This document shows, piece by piece, positions 8,687 to 18,007 of a DNA stretch of 64,000 nt; within the stretch, counting starts at the first letter, position 1; every line of letters starts with the position of its first letter. The stretch lies in contig DDCZ01000078.1 in NCBI GenBank assembly GCA_002336485.1, positions 1-64,000 on the forward strand. The letters run 5' to 3'. The translations under genes were made by a program, and so were the position numbers. Under the pieces are notes generated by a model. That model saw nothing but the letters and a program-made list of their open reading frames with translations. It made no database searches and was not told the origin of the DNA. Source of the stretch: Flavobacteriales bacterium UBA1993 (GTDB taxonomy: Bacteria; Bacteroidota; Bacteroidia; Flavobacteriales_G; Salibacteraceae).

Positions 8687-9537
8687 GGTTAGCGCTTGTT
8701 TTTCTGATTATAAGCTTGTTTTTGGTTGGGTGTAACGATTCAGAGCATTTTAGCTACACGCGGCACTCAAAAAGCGTTCATTACAAACTCATCGCACTTG
8801 GAGACGAGTCTAGGCCCGTGAATCAAGCGCATCACCTAACCATGAACCTTACGTTTATTTCAAGCGGCGACACGATGGCATTTAAGCAGTTTAAACGTAT
8901 TGATAAGAGTGGTAGCCGATTACCAGAATACTTAGGCGAAATATTGCAAACTGCAAATCAGGGTGATAGTATTTCGATTATTGGTTTGGCAAACGAACTT
9001 ATGGTTGGGGCCTTGATTGGAGTAGATACGGTCTTCAACAAGGAGCAGGAATACCAAATAGAACTGATGGTCGAGGAAGCATTAAGCGATGCGCAACTTC
9101 GAACCGTATTAGCAGAAGAAAGATTAAAGAAGGATTTGGAATTGAAAGAACTAGGAGAGATGAAGGCCATGGTTGACTCCTTAAACCTCAATGAGAATAA
9201 TCAATACAAGGACATGTATATAAAGTTCTTAGATGATGCGGGCGGCGAGTTCGTAAAGCAAGGAGATCGCGTTTCAGTGCATTATAGGGCAGCATTGGCC
9301 AATGGAAATACCATAGATGACAATTTTGAAATGGATCCATTTGAATATGAGGTAGGCAAGCCCGATCAGGTGATTGATGGATTTAGCATTGGTATGGAAA
9401 GGTTAACTATTGGATCAGAAGCGTTATTTATTATCCCACCTCATTTAGCATTTGGATCGAAAGGTTCGAGTTCAGGTATTGTGCCTCCTGGGTCAACTAT
9501 CGTTTATCACGTGAAATTATTGGGTCTGGCAGACTGA
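8683..9537 (+). CDS. FKBP-type peptidyl-prolyl isomerase lipoprotein with degenerate active site
   Basis: A 284-residue lipoprotein (lipobox LVGC, residue 17). An N-terminal region of about 110 residues, which may be a diverged FKBP-like domain, is followed by a charged helical linker (EERLKKDLELKELGEMKAM) and a C-terminal FKBP domain (VSVHYRAALANG to YHVKLLGL). The pocket Trp of active FKBPs is Phe (VIDGFS) and the FD pair is ID, so catalysis is doubtful. It starts at an ATGA overlap with the upstream gene and is therefore translationally coupled. The helical linker recalls the dimerising N-domain arrangement of FkpA/Mip-type chaperones, which is inference. It acts outside the inner membrane, in the periplasm or facing the outer membrane. 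Confidence 0.85.
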   Translation: MRLALVFLIISLFLVGCNDSEHFSYTRHSKSVHYKLIALGDESRPVNQAHHLTMNLTFISSGDTMAFKQFKRIDKSGSRLPEYLGEILQTANQGDSISIIGLANELMVGALIGVDTVFNKEQEYQIELMVEEALSDAQLRTVLAEERLKKDLELKELGEMKAMVDSLNLNENNQYKDMYIKFLDDAGGEFVKQGDRVSVHYRAALANGNTIDDNFEMDPFEYEVGKPDQVIDGFSIGMERLTIGSEALFIIPPHLAFGSKGSSSGIVPPGSTIVYHVKLLGLAD

Positions 9538-9569
9538 ATTGTTTCTAGATTCGTCAAAAATTAATAGAT

Positions 9570-10415
9570 ATGAAAACGCTCAGTTTTTTACTTGTATCCC
9601 TAACACTTTTATTGAATGCTTGTGACAACGGCGGAGGTGCTAATAAGGATGAAGGACTTGAGGCAGAGGTTGTTGAGAACCCTATGCATATTGAAACTGC
9701 CGAAGGATTGATTATTGACATTTCAGAAATGGGGAAGGGTGAAAAACCGAATGTCGGTGATAAGGTGCAGGTGCATTACACTGGCAGCTTAAAGTCGAAT
9801 GGTGAGGTCTTTGACAGCAGCAGAGGTACAGGAAAACCTTACGGGTTTATTCTTGGTAAGGGCAGGGTTATAAAAGGTTGGGACATCGGTATTGAGTTAA
9901 TTAATGTTGGAACCAAGGCGACATTGACCATCCCGGCAAACTTGGCGTATGGTTCCAGAGCTATGGGGCCAATTCCTGCGAATAGTGATTTGGTTTTTGA
10001 AGTAGAACTTGTCAGTCGTCAAACACCACCAAAAAAGGTAGAGAAAACGGTCTTCGACACTACTGGTTTGCAAAAGCAAACAACCAATTCAGGGCTTACT
10101 TATTACATCATTGATCCAGGAAACGATAAAAAAGTGGAGGTTGGCTCAAGTGTTTTGGTGCACTACAGTGGATTCTTTTTAGACGGTGGGAAAAAGTTTG
10201 ATAGTTCGTTTGACCGAGGACAACCCATTGAAGTAAAAGTCGGCACAGGTCAAGTAATAGAAGGATGGGATGAAGCTTTAGCCCTAATGCATGAAGGGAC
10301 AAAAGCAAAGTTCATTATTCCGTCATACCTGGCTTACAAAGAGCAGGGGCGAGATGGGGTAATTCCGCCAAATGCGAACCTCGTGTTTGATATGCAATTA
10401 ATGAAAGTGAAGTAG
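9570..10415 (+). CDS. Lipoprotein with two tandem FKBP-type isomerase domains
   Basis: A 281-residue lipoprotein (lipobox LLNAC) carrying two complete FKBP domains, about residues 45-150 and 170-281. Both keep the catalytic-pocket residues: VHYTG with FDSSRG and VIKGWD plus LAYGSRA in the first; VHYSG with FDSS and VIEGWD plus LAYKEQ in the second. Unlike the two upstream FKBP genes it should be an active isomerase. It lies 32 bases downstream of the preceding gene in the same direction, so it belongs to the same operon. Its stop TAG abuts the stop of the convergent plug-protein gene with no bases between. Domain assignment is certain; client proteins are unknown. Confidence 0.93.
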   Translation: MKTLSFLLVSLTLLLNACDNGGGANKDEGLEAEVVENPMHIETAEGLIIDISEMGKGEKPNVGDKVQVHYTGSLKSNGEVFDSSRGTGKPYGFILGKGRVIKGWDIGIELINVGTKATLTIPANLAYGSRAMGPIPANSDLVFEVELVSRQTPPKKVEKTVFDTTGLQKQTTNSGLTYYIIDPGNDKKVEVGSSVLVHYSGFFLDGGKKFDSSFDRGQPIEVKVGTGQVIEGWDEALALMHEGTKAKFIIPSYLAYKEQGRDGVIPPNANLVFDMQLMKVK

Positions 10416-11744
10416 CTAGTTGTTGCTATACTTTATTTCTTCCACTGCGATAAGTCTATCATAATCCAGGCCTAATGGGCGATGATAAATGAGAATAGTG
10501 TAATCGTTTTCAGTCTCGTAGTGGGAACCTTCGAAACTGGTTAAATCTGGTTCCATCACACCATCCTTTACAGAAACATAGACATAGTTGTATAGTCCTT
10601 GTTTTAGATACAACTCAGCCGTGTATTCTAGGGCCGTTTGATCATAGGTCATTTTTGCTTCTGGCTTGAGTTGCCAATCTGTCAACGCCCCAAAAATGTA
10701 GACATCTCCATTGGTTAGAGGATATTTCGTGTGCAAGGCAAAATGAGTTTTAATATAGTCGGAGTCTACTGTTGCGTTCGTTCCGGGTCGATCATTTTTA
10801 ATGAAAAACCATCCATTCATGTCAGGATTCTGTAGGTAAGTGATTGCGGAGCGGCTCTTGTTCTGCTCCAAATAGGCATGATTCTCTTGGTTGGTATAAG
10901 AAACACGATCGACCCCTTGACCCGTAAAGCGCGTATCGGCGATGTCGATGAGCCTGAATTCGTTGATTCCATAAAAGGTGTTCTCACCATCATAGTTGTA
11001 GTCAAGGGAGTTATCCTTGACAAACCTTGGCTGTAAGTCCGTTTTTGCCGATTCCCACGTGTGGTTTTGAAGGATTACAACTTTTAGGTCTGTATATGGG
11101 TTGGTTATCGAATATCGACCTGGAATAATTTCAAAATCCACTTCCTGATGGCTGTATCGCTCCTTTACTCTAGTGGCCTGGTGCACGTTAGAGCTTACAG
11201 TAACGCCGCTTCCAGACTCAACAACGGAGAACCGACGAGTTAAAACAACATCCTCTTTGTCTCCTTCCTGATATACCATCAGAATGTAATTTCCAGACTT
11301 CGTGATTTCAATATCGAAGTTTGGAATCTGGATGGAATAATGAATATATCGTTGAAACGTATTTCTAGAATATTCATACTCATTCAAGTAGTTTTCAGCG
11401 GGTCCAGTTAAATACTCCTGCGGATCAAGGTCAGATTCTGTCCAATCATGATCGCAATGAATGAGTGTGAACATGTAGTTTCCCATGGTCGAATCTAGAA
11501 CGTCGAAATGCAGTTCGAGCGGAGTACCGTTGTTCATGTCATAAATCGGAGCACTCAAAGGCCAACCCTGTGGATAGAGCATGACCGTTTTGACATTTGG
11601 AAGGTAGTTGTGATTGGTGAACCTTAAATAGTCCTCTTGATAGTAAGCCGTCTCTGCTGCGGTGCTGACGTTGAACTGGGCCAAAAGCATCTCGCAATTG
11701 AACGTTAGAATTACCAGAGAGCATAAAATGAGTCGGTTCGTCAT
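10416..11744 (-). CDS. Type IX secretion system plug protein (DUF5103)
   Basis: A 442-residue secreted protein with a signal peptide ending near MLLAQ. The body matches the DUF5103 family, with NVKTVMLYPQGWPLSAPI, a strand pair around YMFTLIHCDHDW and the FNTFQRYIHY-like region NTFQRYIHYS. Members of this family were identified as the plug that closes the SprA translocon of T9SS in Flavobacterium. The protein sits at the outer membrane on the periplasmic side. The gene stands alone, convergent with the FKBP operon and divergent from nqrA. About 220 bases separate it from nqrA. Confidence 0.88.
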   Translation of the reverse strand: MTNRLILCSLVILTFNCEMLLAQFNVSTAAETAYYQEDYLRFTNHNYLPNVKTVMLYPQGWPLSAPIYDMNNGTPLELHFDVLDSTMGNYMFTLIHCDHDWTESDLDPQEYLTGPAENYLNEYEYSRNTFQRYIHYSIQIPNFDIEITKSGNYILMVYQEGDKEDVVLTRRFSVVESGSGVTVSSNVHQATRVKERYSHQEVDFEIIPGRYSITNPYTDLKVVILQNHTWESAKTDLQPRFVKDNSLDYNYDGENTFYGINEFRLIDIADTRFTGQGVDRVSYTNQENHAYLEQNKSRSAITYLQNPDMNGWFFIKNDRPGTNATVDSDYIKTHFALHTKYPLTNGDVYIFGALTDWQLKPEAKMTYDQTALEYTAELYLKQGLYNYVYVSVKDGVMEPDLTSFEGSHYETENDYTILIYHRPLGLDYDRLIAVEEIKYSNN

Positions 11745-11924
11745 AATCTATGGCAAGTTTACCTGAATTGATCGTAATTGTTGGTCAATATCTGCGTTTT
11801 AACGCATCTTCAATTTGCTGCGATGAATCGCTGTTTTCTATCGATGGATGCAAAGCAAGGACGCGCTTAATAGAATCGTAAACGATTTTGCTAAAATGTT
11901 ATTTTTTCTGAAGAAAATATCATG

Positions 11925-11932
11925 TAGGTTTG
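11925..11932 (+). promoter_or_regulatory. Probable nqrA promoter, -7 element
   Basis: TAGGTTTG matches the Bacteroidota -7 consensus TAnnTTTG exactly and lies 34 bases before the nqrA ATG. The expected -33 region is T-rich but has no exact TTTG. The rest of the 222-base gap 11745-11966 shows nothing else I can name. Confidence 0.55.
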
Positions 11933-11966
11933 CGCCCGTTTTCAAGCGAAATTTTATCATCTAAGC

Positions 11967-13313
11967 ATGTCGAAAAACGTTAAGATTCGCAAAGGAGCTA
12001 ACATTAAATTGGTCGGGGAGGCAGTTGAAAAAACTGTTGATTCACAAATGCCAAGTTCCTTTTCGATTAAGCCTACTGACTTCCACGGTACGGTGCCAAA
12101 AATGCTTCTCAAAGAAGGGGCAGAGGTCAAAGCTGGTACTCCAATATTCCAAGACAAATCCAACGAGCGCATTAAGTATGTTTCACCGGTAAGCGGAGAG
12201 ATTGCTGAAATCGTTCGTGGTGCGAAGAGACGCATCCTCGAGGTGCGTATATTGGCTGATAAGGAGCAAAAGCCATCCGAAGGCACTCCCTTTGATACTT
12301 CTGGAATGGAGCGGGCACAGGTCTGTGACATACTATTAGCCGGTGGTCTCTGGCCATTTATTAAGCGTCGGCCATACGATGTAGTTGCCGATCCTACAGA
12401 GGCTCCTAAATCGATTTTTGTATCTGGGTTTGATTCCGCGCCACTCGGAGCAAACATTGCTTATCTATTAGAAGGACGTGAGGCTGATTTTCAAAAAGGA
12501 ATTGACGCACTTGCTAAAATGACCGCTGGAAAAGTTCATGTTAATGTTTCTTCTGGTGATAGTTCCTTCATTTCGAAAACAAAAAACGCTCAAGTAAATT
12601 CAATTTCTGGACCGCACCCAGCAGGAAATGTTGGTATTCAAATCCATCATATTGACACAATTAACAAAGGCGACGTCGTTTGGACTGTCGATGCTCAGGC
12701 GGTGGCAATGATCGGAAGATACATTTCCACTGGTAAAGCAGATTTTTCTCGAAAAATTGCCCTTGTAGGGTCGGAAGTAAATGATCCAGTATACGTAAAC
12801 ACATGGACCGGAGCCAGTATCTCCTCAATCGTAAGTGGTAAAACAACTGACGGTGATAATCGAATTATTGGCGGAAATGTTCTAACAGGCGAGCAATTGC
12901 TTCAAGATGGTTATTTAGGTTACTATTCAAATATGGTTACCGTGATTCCAGAGGGCAAGGAGTCTCAGTTTGTCGGTTGGATCCAACCTAACTTTCATAA
13001 GTTCTCACTTTCTCATTCATATTTCAGCTGGCTTATGCCGGGCAAGAAATATCGATTGAATACCAATCTAAATGGAGAGGGAAGAGCATTTGTGATGTCA
13101 GGTCAGTATGAGGATGTTCTCCCTATGGATGTCTATCCAGTCCATTTGCTGAAAGCAATCATGACCAATGACATCGAGAAAATGGAAGGACTTGGAATTT
13201 ATGAAGTCGCTCCGGAAGATTTAGCATTGTGTGAATATGCTTGTACTAGTAAGACAGAGGTTCAATCCTGGATTCGAAAGGGACTTGATATCGCAATGGA
13301 AGAACTTGGATAA
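11967..13313 (+). CDS. nqrA: Na+-translocating NADH:quinone reductase subunit A
   Basis: A 448-residue subunit with the typical N-terminus (KIRKGANIKLVGEA) and full family length. It is the first gene of a complete nqrABCDEF operon in canonical order. NqrA is the cytoplasmic, quinone-associated subunit of the sodium pump that couples NADH oxidation by ubiquinone or menaquinone to Na+ export. The motif region EYACTSKTEVQSWIRKGLDIAMEELG at the C-terminus, seen here in pieces, is diagnostic. The operon is probably driven by the TAGGTTTG element upstream. The gap to nqrB is 11 bases and contains AAGGAAG, an unusually good purine-rich ribosome site for this phylum. Confidence 0.97.
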   Translation: MSKNVKIRKGANIKLVGEAVEKTVDSQMPSSFSIKPTDFHGTVPKMLLKEGAEVKAGTPIFQDKSNERIKYVSPVSGEIAEIVRGAKRRILEVRILADKEQKPSEGTPFDTSGMERAQVCDILLAGGLWPFIKRRPYDVVADPTEAPKSIFVSGFDSAPLGANIAYLLEGREADFQKGIDALAKMTAGKVHVNVSSGDSSFISKTKNAQVNSISGPHPAGNVGIQIHHIDTINKGDVVWTVDAQAVAMIGRYISTGKADFSRKIALVGSEVNDPVYVNTWTGASISSIVSGKTTDGDNRIIGGNVLTGEQLLQDGYLGYYSNMVTVIPEGKESQFVGWIQPNFHKFSLSHSYFSWLMPGKKYRLNTNLNGEGRAFVMSGQYEDVLPMDVYPVHLLKAIMTNDIEKMEGLGIYEVAPEDLALCEYACTSKTEVQSWIRKGLDIAMEELG

Positions 13314-13324
13314 AAGGAAGCAGC

Positions 13325-14524
13325 ATGAAAATTATTAAGAATCTATTTGACAGTTTGCGACCTTCTTTTGAAGAGGGCGGAAAATTCGAGCGTTACTATA
13401 CGGCATTTGAAGCGATGGAAACATTCGCTTTTGTTCCAGACCATGTAACGCACAACGGCACGCATATTAAAGATGCAATCGATTTAAAACGTACCATGTT
13501 CTTGGTCGTGATAGCTACTATTCCTGCACTTCTATTTGGTATGTGGAATACAGGACATCAGCACTTTCTAGCCCTAGGGCAGTTTGCAGATTTAGGCGAT
13601 GGAATGATGGAAAAATTCATTTTCGGAGCCATTAAAGTTCTTCCAATCGTGGTGGTAAGTTATGCCGTAGGACTTGGAGTTGAATTTGGGATGGCTGTTT
13701 ATAAACGCCATTCGGTAGAAGAAGGTTTCTTGGTTTCGGGAATGCTAATTCCCTTGATTATGCCAGTAGAGGTTCCATTGTGGATGGTTGCCGTCGCAAC
13801 AATCTTTGCCGTGGTTATTGGAAAGGAAGTGTTTGGAGGAACTGGAATGAATATCTTAAATCCGGCGTTAACGGCTCGGGCCTTCTTATTCTTTGCTTAT
13901 CCAACAAAAATGAGCGGAAACTCTGTCTGGGTAAACACAACAGAAGGTACACCAGTTGACGGATATACAGGCGAAACATTACTGGCTCAATCGATCAATT
14001 CCAGCTCTAGCTATATTGATCAGGCTGGCACAGCATACTCCAGCGTAAACGACACTATTTACGCCGCTTTTATGGGATGGATTCCTGGATCAATTGGGGA
14101 AACATCAACGTTTGCTATTCTAATAGGCGCAGCCATTCTTCTAATCACGGGCATTGGCAGCTGGCGTATTATGCTGTCATTTTTACTAGGTGGACTTGCG
14201 ATGAGCTTGCTCTTCAACCTATGGGATGTTAACGAGTTTATGCGAGTCGATCCAATCCTTCAAATATGTATGGGTGGATTTATGTTTGGTATGGTTTTCA
14301 TGGCCACAGACCCTGTAAGTGCAGCCCAGACAAACATGGGTAAATGGATATACGGGTTCTTAGCTGGATTCCTAGGAATAATGATTCGTGTATTTAATCC
14401 TGCCTATCCCGAAGGAGTAATGATGGGCATTCTGTTTATGAACGTAATGGCCCCACTTATAGATCATTACGTAATTGAAGCGAATATCAAAAGAAGAACT
14501 AAACGCGCTGCATTAGCCGCTTAA
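13325..14524 (+). CDS. nqrB: Na+-translocating NADH:quinone reductase subunit B
   Basis: A 399-residue integral membrane subunit with about ten hydrophobic helices. It carries NPALTARAFLFFAYP and the MATDPVSAAQTNMGKWIYG region typical of NqrB/RnfD. The covalent FMN is expected at Thr218 in DGYTGETL (212-219). This fits the ApbE recognition pattern D-x-x-S/T-G-x-T, although the usual Ala before the Thr is Glu here. It also binds riboflavin and forms part of the Na+ channel together with NqrD and NqrE. It lies 11 bases before the next gene in the operon. Confidence 0.97.
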   Translation: MKIIKNLFDSLRPSFEEGGKFERYYTAFEAMETFAFVPDHVTHNGTHIKDAIDLKRTMFLVVIATIPALLFGMWNTGHQHFLALGQFADLGDGMMEKFIFGAIKVLPIVVVSYAVGLGVEFGMAVYKRHSVEEGFLVSGMLIPLIMPVEVPLWMVAVATIFAVVIGKEVFGGTGMNILNPALTARAFLFFAYPTKMSGNSVWVNTTEGTPVDGYTGETLLAQSINSSSSYIDQAGTAYSSVNDTIYAAFMGWIPGSIGETSTFAILIGAAILLITGIGSWRIMLSFLLGGLAMSLLFNLWDVNEFMRVDPILQICMGGFMFGMVFMATDPVSAAQTNMGKWIYGFLAGFLGIMIRVFNPAYPEGVMMGILFMNVMAPLIDHYVIEANIKRRTKRAALAA

Positions 14525-14535
14525 ACGCACCGATT

Positions 14536-15315
14536 ATGGCAATTAATAAGGAATCACAAAGCTTCACTTTCATCTTTTCCATAGTTATGGTGGTGATCGT
14601 AGCAACTGTTCTGTCTCTAGCGGCCCTTGGGTTAAAAGAACCACAGCAGGAGAATCAGAAGCAAGAGAAAATGCAGAACATTCTCGCATCCATTCAGGTT
14701 ATGGTTGAGCGTTCAGAGGCAACTGCAGAATTTGGAAATTACGTTAAGACGAGACTAGTCTTAAATCATAAAGGCGAGGTGATAAGCACCATCGAAGGTC
14801 CTATAAAGTCTTTAGCAGATGGCAAGAAAGCATTTGATTCTGACGCGTTTAATATTGATATCAAAAAGCAATATCGAGATCAATCAAAAGCAGATGAGGA
14901 CAAGACTTATCCATTATATGTTTGTGAGATTGATGGTGAAATAAACTATGTTGTTCCATTGGTTGGAAGTGGATTATGGGGGCCGATATGGGGATTCCTT
15001 GCCTTTGATAAAGACTTGAATACAATTGTTGGAGCTACGTTTGATCACAAAACTGAAACGCCAGGTTTAGGTGCGGAAATAAATCAAGGCTGGTTTCAAG
15101 ATCCATTTATTGGCGACAAGATATTTGATGAAAATGGGGAGTTTGTCTCCATAAAAGTGTTGAAAGGCGGTGCTGATGCAGATGATTTGCATGGAGTTGA
15201 TGCCATTACTGGCGGAACCATCACAAGCGTTGGTGTATCGAAAATGCTTGAAAACACATTGAAAGTTTACGTTCCTTATTTTAAGAATAACGCCGATTTG
15301 GCGTCAATCGATTAA
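14536..15315 (+). CDS. nqrC: Na+-translocating NADH:quinone reductase subunit C
   Basis: A 259-residue subunit anchored by one N-terminal membrane helix (about 12-33), with a periplasmic FMN-binding domain. The flavinylation motif is DAITGGT at 222-228, with Thr228 as the predicted attachment site for FMN delivered by ApbE. The conserved GLWGPIWGF and TETPGLGAEI segments are present. It hands electrons between NqrB and the membrane subunits. Position third in the operon and length match the family. Confidence 0.97.
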   Translation: MAINKESQSFTFIFSIVMVVIVATVLSLAALGLKEPQQENQKQEKMQNILASIQVMVERSEATAEFGNYVKTRLVLNHKGEVISTIEGPIKSLADGKKAFDSDAFNIDIKKQYRDQSKADEDKTYPLYVCEIDGEINYVVPLVGSGLWGPIWGFLAFDKDLNTIVGATFDHKTETPGLGAEINQGWFQDPFIGDKIFDENGEFVSIKVLKGGADADDLHGVDAITGGTITSVGVSKMLENTLKVYVPYFKNNADLASID

Positions 15316-15318
15316 ACT

Positions 15319-16017
15319 ATGAGTACAGAAGTTAAAGCAGCACCAGAGACAGCAGTCGCGGCCAAGGAGCCAAGCGAACCGCTATTCTCAAAAAAGAATA
15401 AACTGCTCCTCACAGATCCGCTCAATGATTCAAATCCAATCACCGTTCAGGTTCTTGGTATTTGTTCGGCATTGGCCATTACAGTTCAGGTGAAACAGGC
15501 AGTCGTAATGTCAATATCTGTATTGGCAGTTATGATTGGAGGTAACTTGATCATTTCACTCATTCGGAACATTATTCCGAGTCGAATTAGAATTATTGTC
15601 CAGTTGGTAGTAGTAGCATCCCTTGTGATTTTAGTGGATCAGGTCCTAAAGGCATATGTATATGATGTGAGCAAGGCGCTTAGTGTCTTTGTTGGCCTTA
15701 TTATCACAAACTGCATTATAATGGGCCGCTTGGAAGCCTTTGCACTAGCAAATAAGCCATGGCCTTCAATTCTTGATGCCATTGGCAATGCAATGGGTTA
15801 TGCCTGGATATTAATCGCTGTAGCCGTTGTGCGAGAGGCATTTGGTTCGGGTTCAATAATGGGCTGGAACTTCATTCCAGATGCATGGTTAATCACAAAT
15901 GGTGGGTTCTACGCTCACAACAACATGATGATTTTGCCTCCGATGGCGCTTATCGTAGTTGGTATTATCATTTGGATTCAGCGAGCTAAAAACACTGCTT
16001 TAATCGAAGAACACTAA
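15319..16017 (+). CDS. nqrD: Na+-translocating NADH:quinone reductase subunit D
   Basis: A 232-residue membrane subunit of the NqrDE/RnfAE family, with six predicted helices and the conserved Cys in the half-site motif TNCIIMGRLEAFA. A soluble N-terminal stretch of about 30 residues, rich in Ala, Glu and Pro, is longer than in proteobacterial NqrD. Together with NqrE it binds the intramembrane iron cofactor between symmetry-related Cys residues and forms the Na+ path. It starts 3 bases after nqrC. Confidence 0.97.
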   Translation: MSTEVKAAPETAVAAKEPSEPLFSKKNKLLLTDPLNDSNPITVQVLGICSALAITVQVKQAVVMSISVLAVMIGGNLIISLIRNIIPSRIRIIVQLVVVASLVILVDQVLKAYVYDVSKALSVFVGLIITNCIIMGRLEAFALANKPWPSILDAIGNAMGYAWILIAVAVVREAFGSGSIMGWNFIPDAWLITNGGFYAHNNMMILPPMALIVVGIIIWIQRAKNTALIEEH

Positions 16018-16023
16018 GAAAAC

Positions 16024-16641
16024 ATGCTCGAATTAGTAAACATATTTGTCAAGGGGATCTTCATAGAGAATATGATTTTCGCCTATTTCTTGGGAATGTG
16101 CTCATACTTAGCAGTTTCCAAAACAGTGAAAACTGGTGTAGGACTGGGCTTTGCCGTGATTTTTGTACTCGGAATAACGGTTCCTGTAAACTATTTGCTT
16201 GAGAATTACGTGCTAAAAGAAGGCGCTCTTGCCTGGTTAGGAGATGATTTTGCAGCAATAGACCTCAGCTTTCTTTCCTTTATCATGTTCATTGCAATTA
16301 TCGCTTCCATGGTTCAGTTGGTAGAAATGGCAGTTGAAAAATTTGCCCCAGCACTATACGGCGCACTTGGTATCTTCTTGCCGCTTATCGCAGTGAATTG
16401 TTCCATTCTTGGTGGAGCTCTCTTTATGCAAGACAGACAATATTCTACCATTGCCGAAGCCACATCTTTTGGACTTGGCTCTGGAGTTGGATGGTTTTTA
16501 GCAATTGTTGCTATTGCAGCCATTAGAGAGAAGATAAGATATTCAAATGTTCCCGCTCCATTACGTGGATTGGGAATAACATTTATAATCACAGGGCTTA
16601 TGGGTGTTGCATTCATGGCCTTTATGGGAATTGAACTTTAA
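16024..16641 (+). CDS. nqrE: Na+-translocating NADH:quinone reductase subunit E
   Basis: A 205-residue membrane protein with six helices, a homologue of NqrD with inverted topology. Key motifs are GMCSYLAVSKT near residue 25 and AVNCSILGGALFMQ near residue 120. Each carries one of the conserved Cys residues that bind the iron centre. It begins six bases after the nqrD stop, in the operon order expected for a complete Na+-NQR. Confidence 0.97.
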   Translation: MLELVNIFVKGIFIENMIFAYFLGMCSYLAVSKTVKTGVGLGFAVIFVLGITVPVNYLLENYVLKEGALAWLGDDFAAIDLSFLSFIMFIAIIASMVQLVEMAVEKFAPALYGALGIFLPLIAVNCSILGGALFMQDRQYSTIAEATSFGLGSGVGWFLAIVAIAAIREKIRYSNVPAPLRGLGITFIITGLMGVAFMAFMGIEL

Positions 16642-16650
16642 GAATTAGAT

Positions 16651-17943
16651 ATGGCACCTACAATAATCACGAGTATCGTAGTATTTCTCTTCTTCATCCT
16701 TCTTTTGGTATCGATCATTCTCTTTGCCAAGGCCAAACTTTCTCCAAGTGGGAAGGTGAAGGTGGTTTTAAACGGGGAAAAAACAATTGAAGTTGACGCC
16801 GGAGGAACGGTGTTGAGCACGCTGAGCAACAATGGCATTTTCTTACCGTCGGCCTGTGGTGGTGGTGGAACATGTGTGCAATGTGTATGTCAAGTGACAA
16901 GCGGTGGCGGGTCAATTCTTCCAACCGAAGAACCTCACTTTTCAAGAAAAGAGATTGCAGATCATTATCGACTTGGATGTCAAGTCAAGATCAAAGAAGA
17001 CATGGAAATTGAAATTCCAGAAGAAATCTTTGGTATCAAGAAATGGGATGCGGTAGTAGTGCGTAATTACAACGTGGCATCTTTCATTAAAGAGTTTGTG
17101 GTCGAAATTCCGGAAGACATGGGATATCGAGCTGGTGGATATATCCAAATTGAAATTCCACCGTGCGAGATAAAATTTTCAGACATGGATATCACGGCAC
17201 ACCCAAAGGAGCACCCGGGTGAACCAGATAAGTTCAAGAAGGAGTGGGATACATTTAACCTATGGCCACTTGTAATGAAGAATGACGAAATGGTTGAGCG
17301 CGCTTATTCAATGGCCTCTTATCCTGCAGAGGGAAGAGAGATTATGCTCAATGTTCGTATCGCTACTCCACCATGGGATCGAGCGAATAACAAATGGATG
17401 GATGTGAATCCAGGAATTGCTTCGTCCTACATTTTCGCGCAGAAAGAAGGAGATAAAGTGATTATTTCTGGACCTTATGGAGAATTCTTCATTAAGGATA
17501 CAGATGCCGAAATGTTATACATTGGCGGTGGTGCCGGAATGGCTCCAATGCGAAGTCACCTATATGAGCTTTTCAGAACCATTAAAACTGGAAGAAAAGT
17601 AACGTATTGGTACGGTGGTAGATCAAAGCGTGAGTTATTCTACATCGATCACTTTAAAGCGTTGGAAAAGGATTTTCCAAATTTCAAATTCTACATGGTT
17701 TTATCTGAACCGATGGAAGAGGACAACTGGAAAGTGAAGACTGATTGTGAGGCAGAAGGAGATGGTTTTGTTGGATTCGTTCACAATGCTGTCATCGATC
17801 AATATCTCGCTAAGCATGATGCCCCAGAAGATCTCGAGGTATATTTCTGTGGACCACCGATGATGAATCAGGCAGTGCTTAAAATGGCTGATGATTGGGG
17901 TGTCCCACCTGAAAATGTCGCATTCGATGATTTTGGAGGATAA
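16651..17943 (+). CDS. nqrF: Na+-translocating NADH:quinone reductase subunit F
   Basis: A 430-residue electron-entry subunit. It has one N-terminal membrane helix (about 5-26), a 2Fe-2S ferredoxin domain with Cys69, Cys75 and Cys78 in SACGGGGTCVQC and the fourth Cys in RLGCQVK, then an FAD domain (RAYSMASYP) and an NADH-binding domain (YIGGGAGMAPMRSHL, FCGPPMMN). It oxidises NADH on the cytoplasmic side and passes electrons into the complex. A terminator-like hairpin follows at 17962, so this is the last gene of the main nqr transcript. Confidence 0.97.
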   Translation: MAPTIITSIVVFLFFILLLVSIILFAKAKLSPSGKVKVVLNGEKTIEVDAGGTVLSTLSNNGIFLPSACGGGGTCVQCVCQVTSGGGSILPTEEPHFSRKEIADHYRLGCQVKIKEDMEIEIPEEIFGIKKWDAVVVRNYNVASFIKEFVVEIPEDMGYRAGGYIQIEIPPCEIKFSDMDITAHPKEHPGEPDKFKKEWDTFNLWPLVMKNDEMVERAYSMASYPAEGREIMLNVRIATPPWDRANNKWMDVNPGIASSYIFAQKEGDKVIISGPYGEFFIKDTDAEMLYIGGGAGMAPMRSHLYELFRTIKTGRKVTYWYGGRSKRELFYIDHFKALEKDFPNFKFYMVLSEPMEEDNWKVKTDCEAEGDGFVGFVHNAVIDQYLAKHDAPEDLEVYFCGPPMMNQAVLKMADDWGVPPENVAFDDFGG

Positions 17944-17961
17944 TCCACATAAAATTTTTTC

Positions 17962-17994
17962 AAATCCCTTTGGCCTGTGTCAAGGGGATTTTTG
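17962..17994 (+). terminator. Rho-independent terminator after nqrF
   Basis: AAATCCCTT at 17962-17970 pairs with AAGGGGATTT at 17982-17991 with one bulged G and an 11-base loop, and runs into T residues. It lies within the upstream extension of the apbE reading frame, which argues for a downstream apbE start. Confidence 0.6.
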
Positions 17995-18007
17995 GTTCAA
18001 TCTATCC

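Noticed and set aside
11957..12457. A 166-codon antisense reading frame over nqrA
   Set aside because: The amino-acid pattern is that of a shadow frame, with no family features, opposite to a strongly conserved gene.
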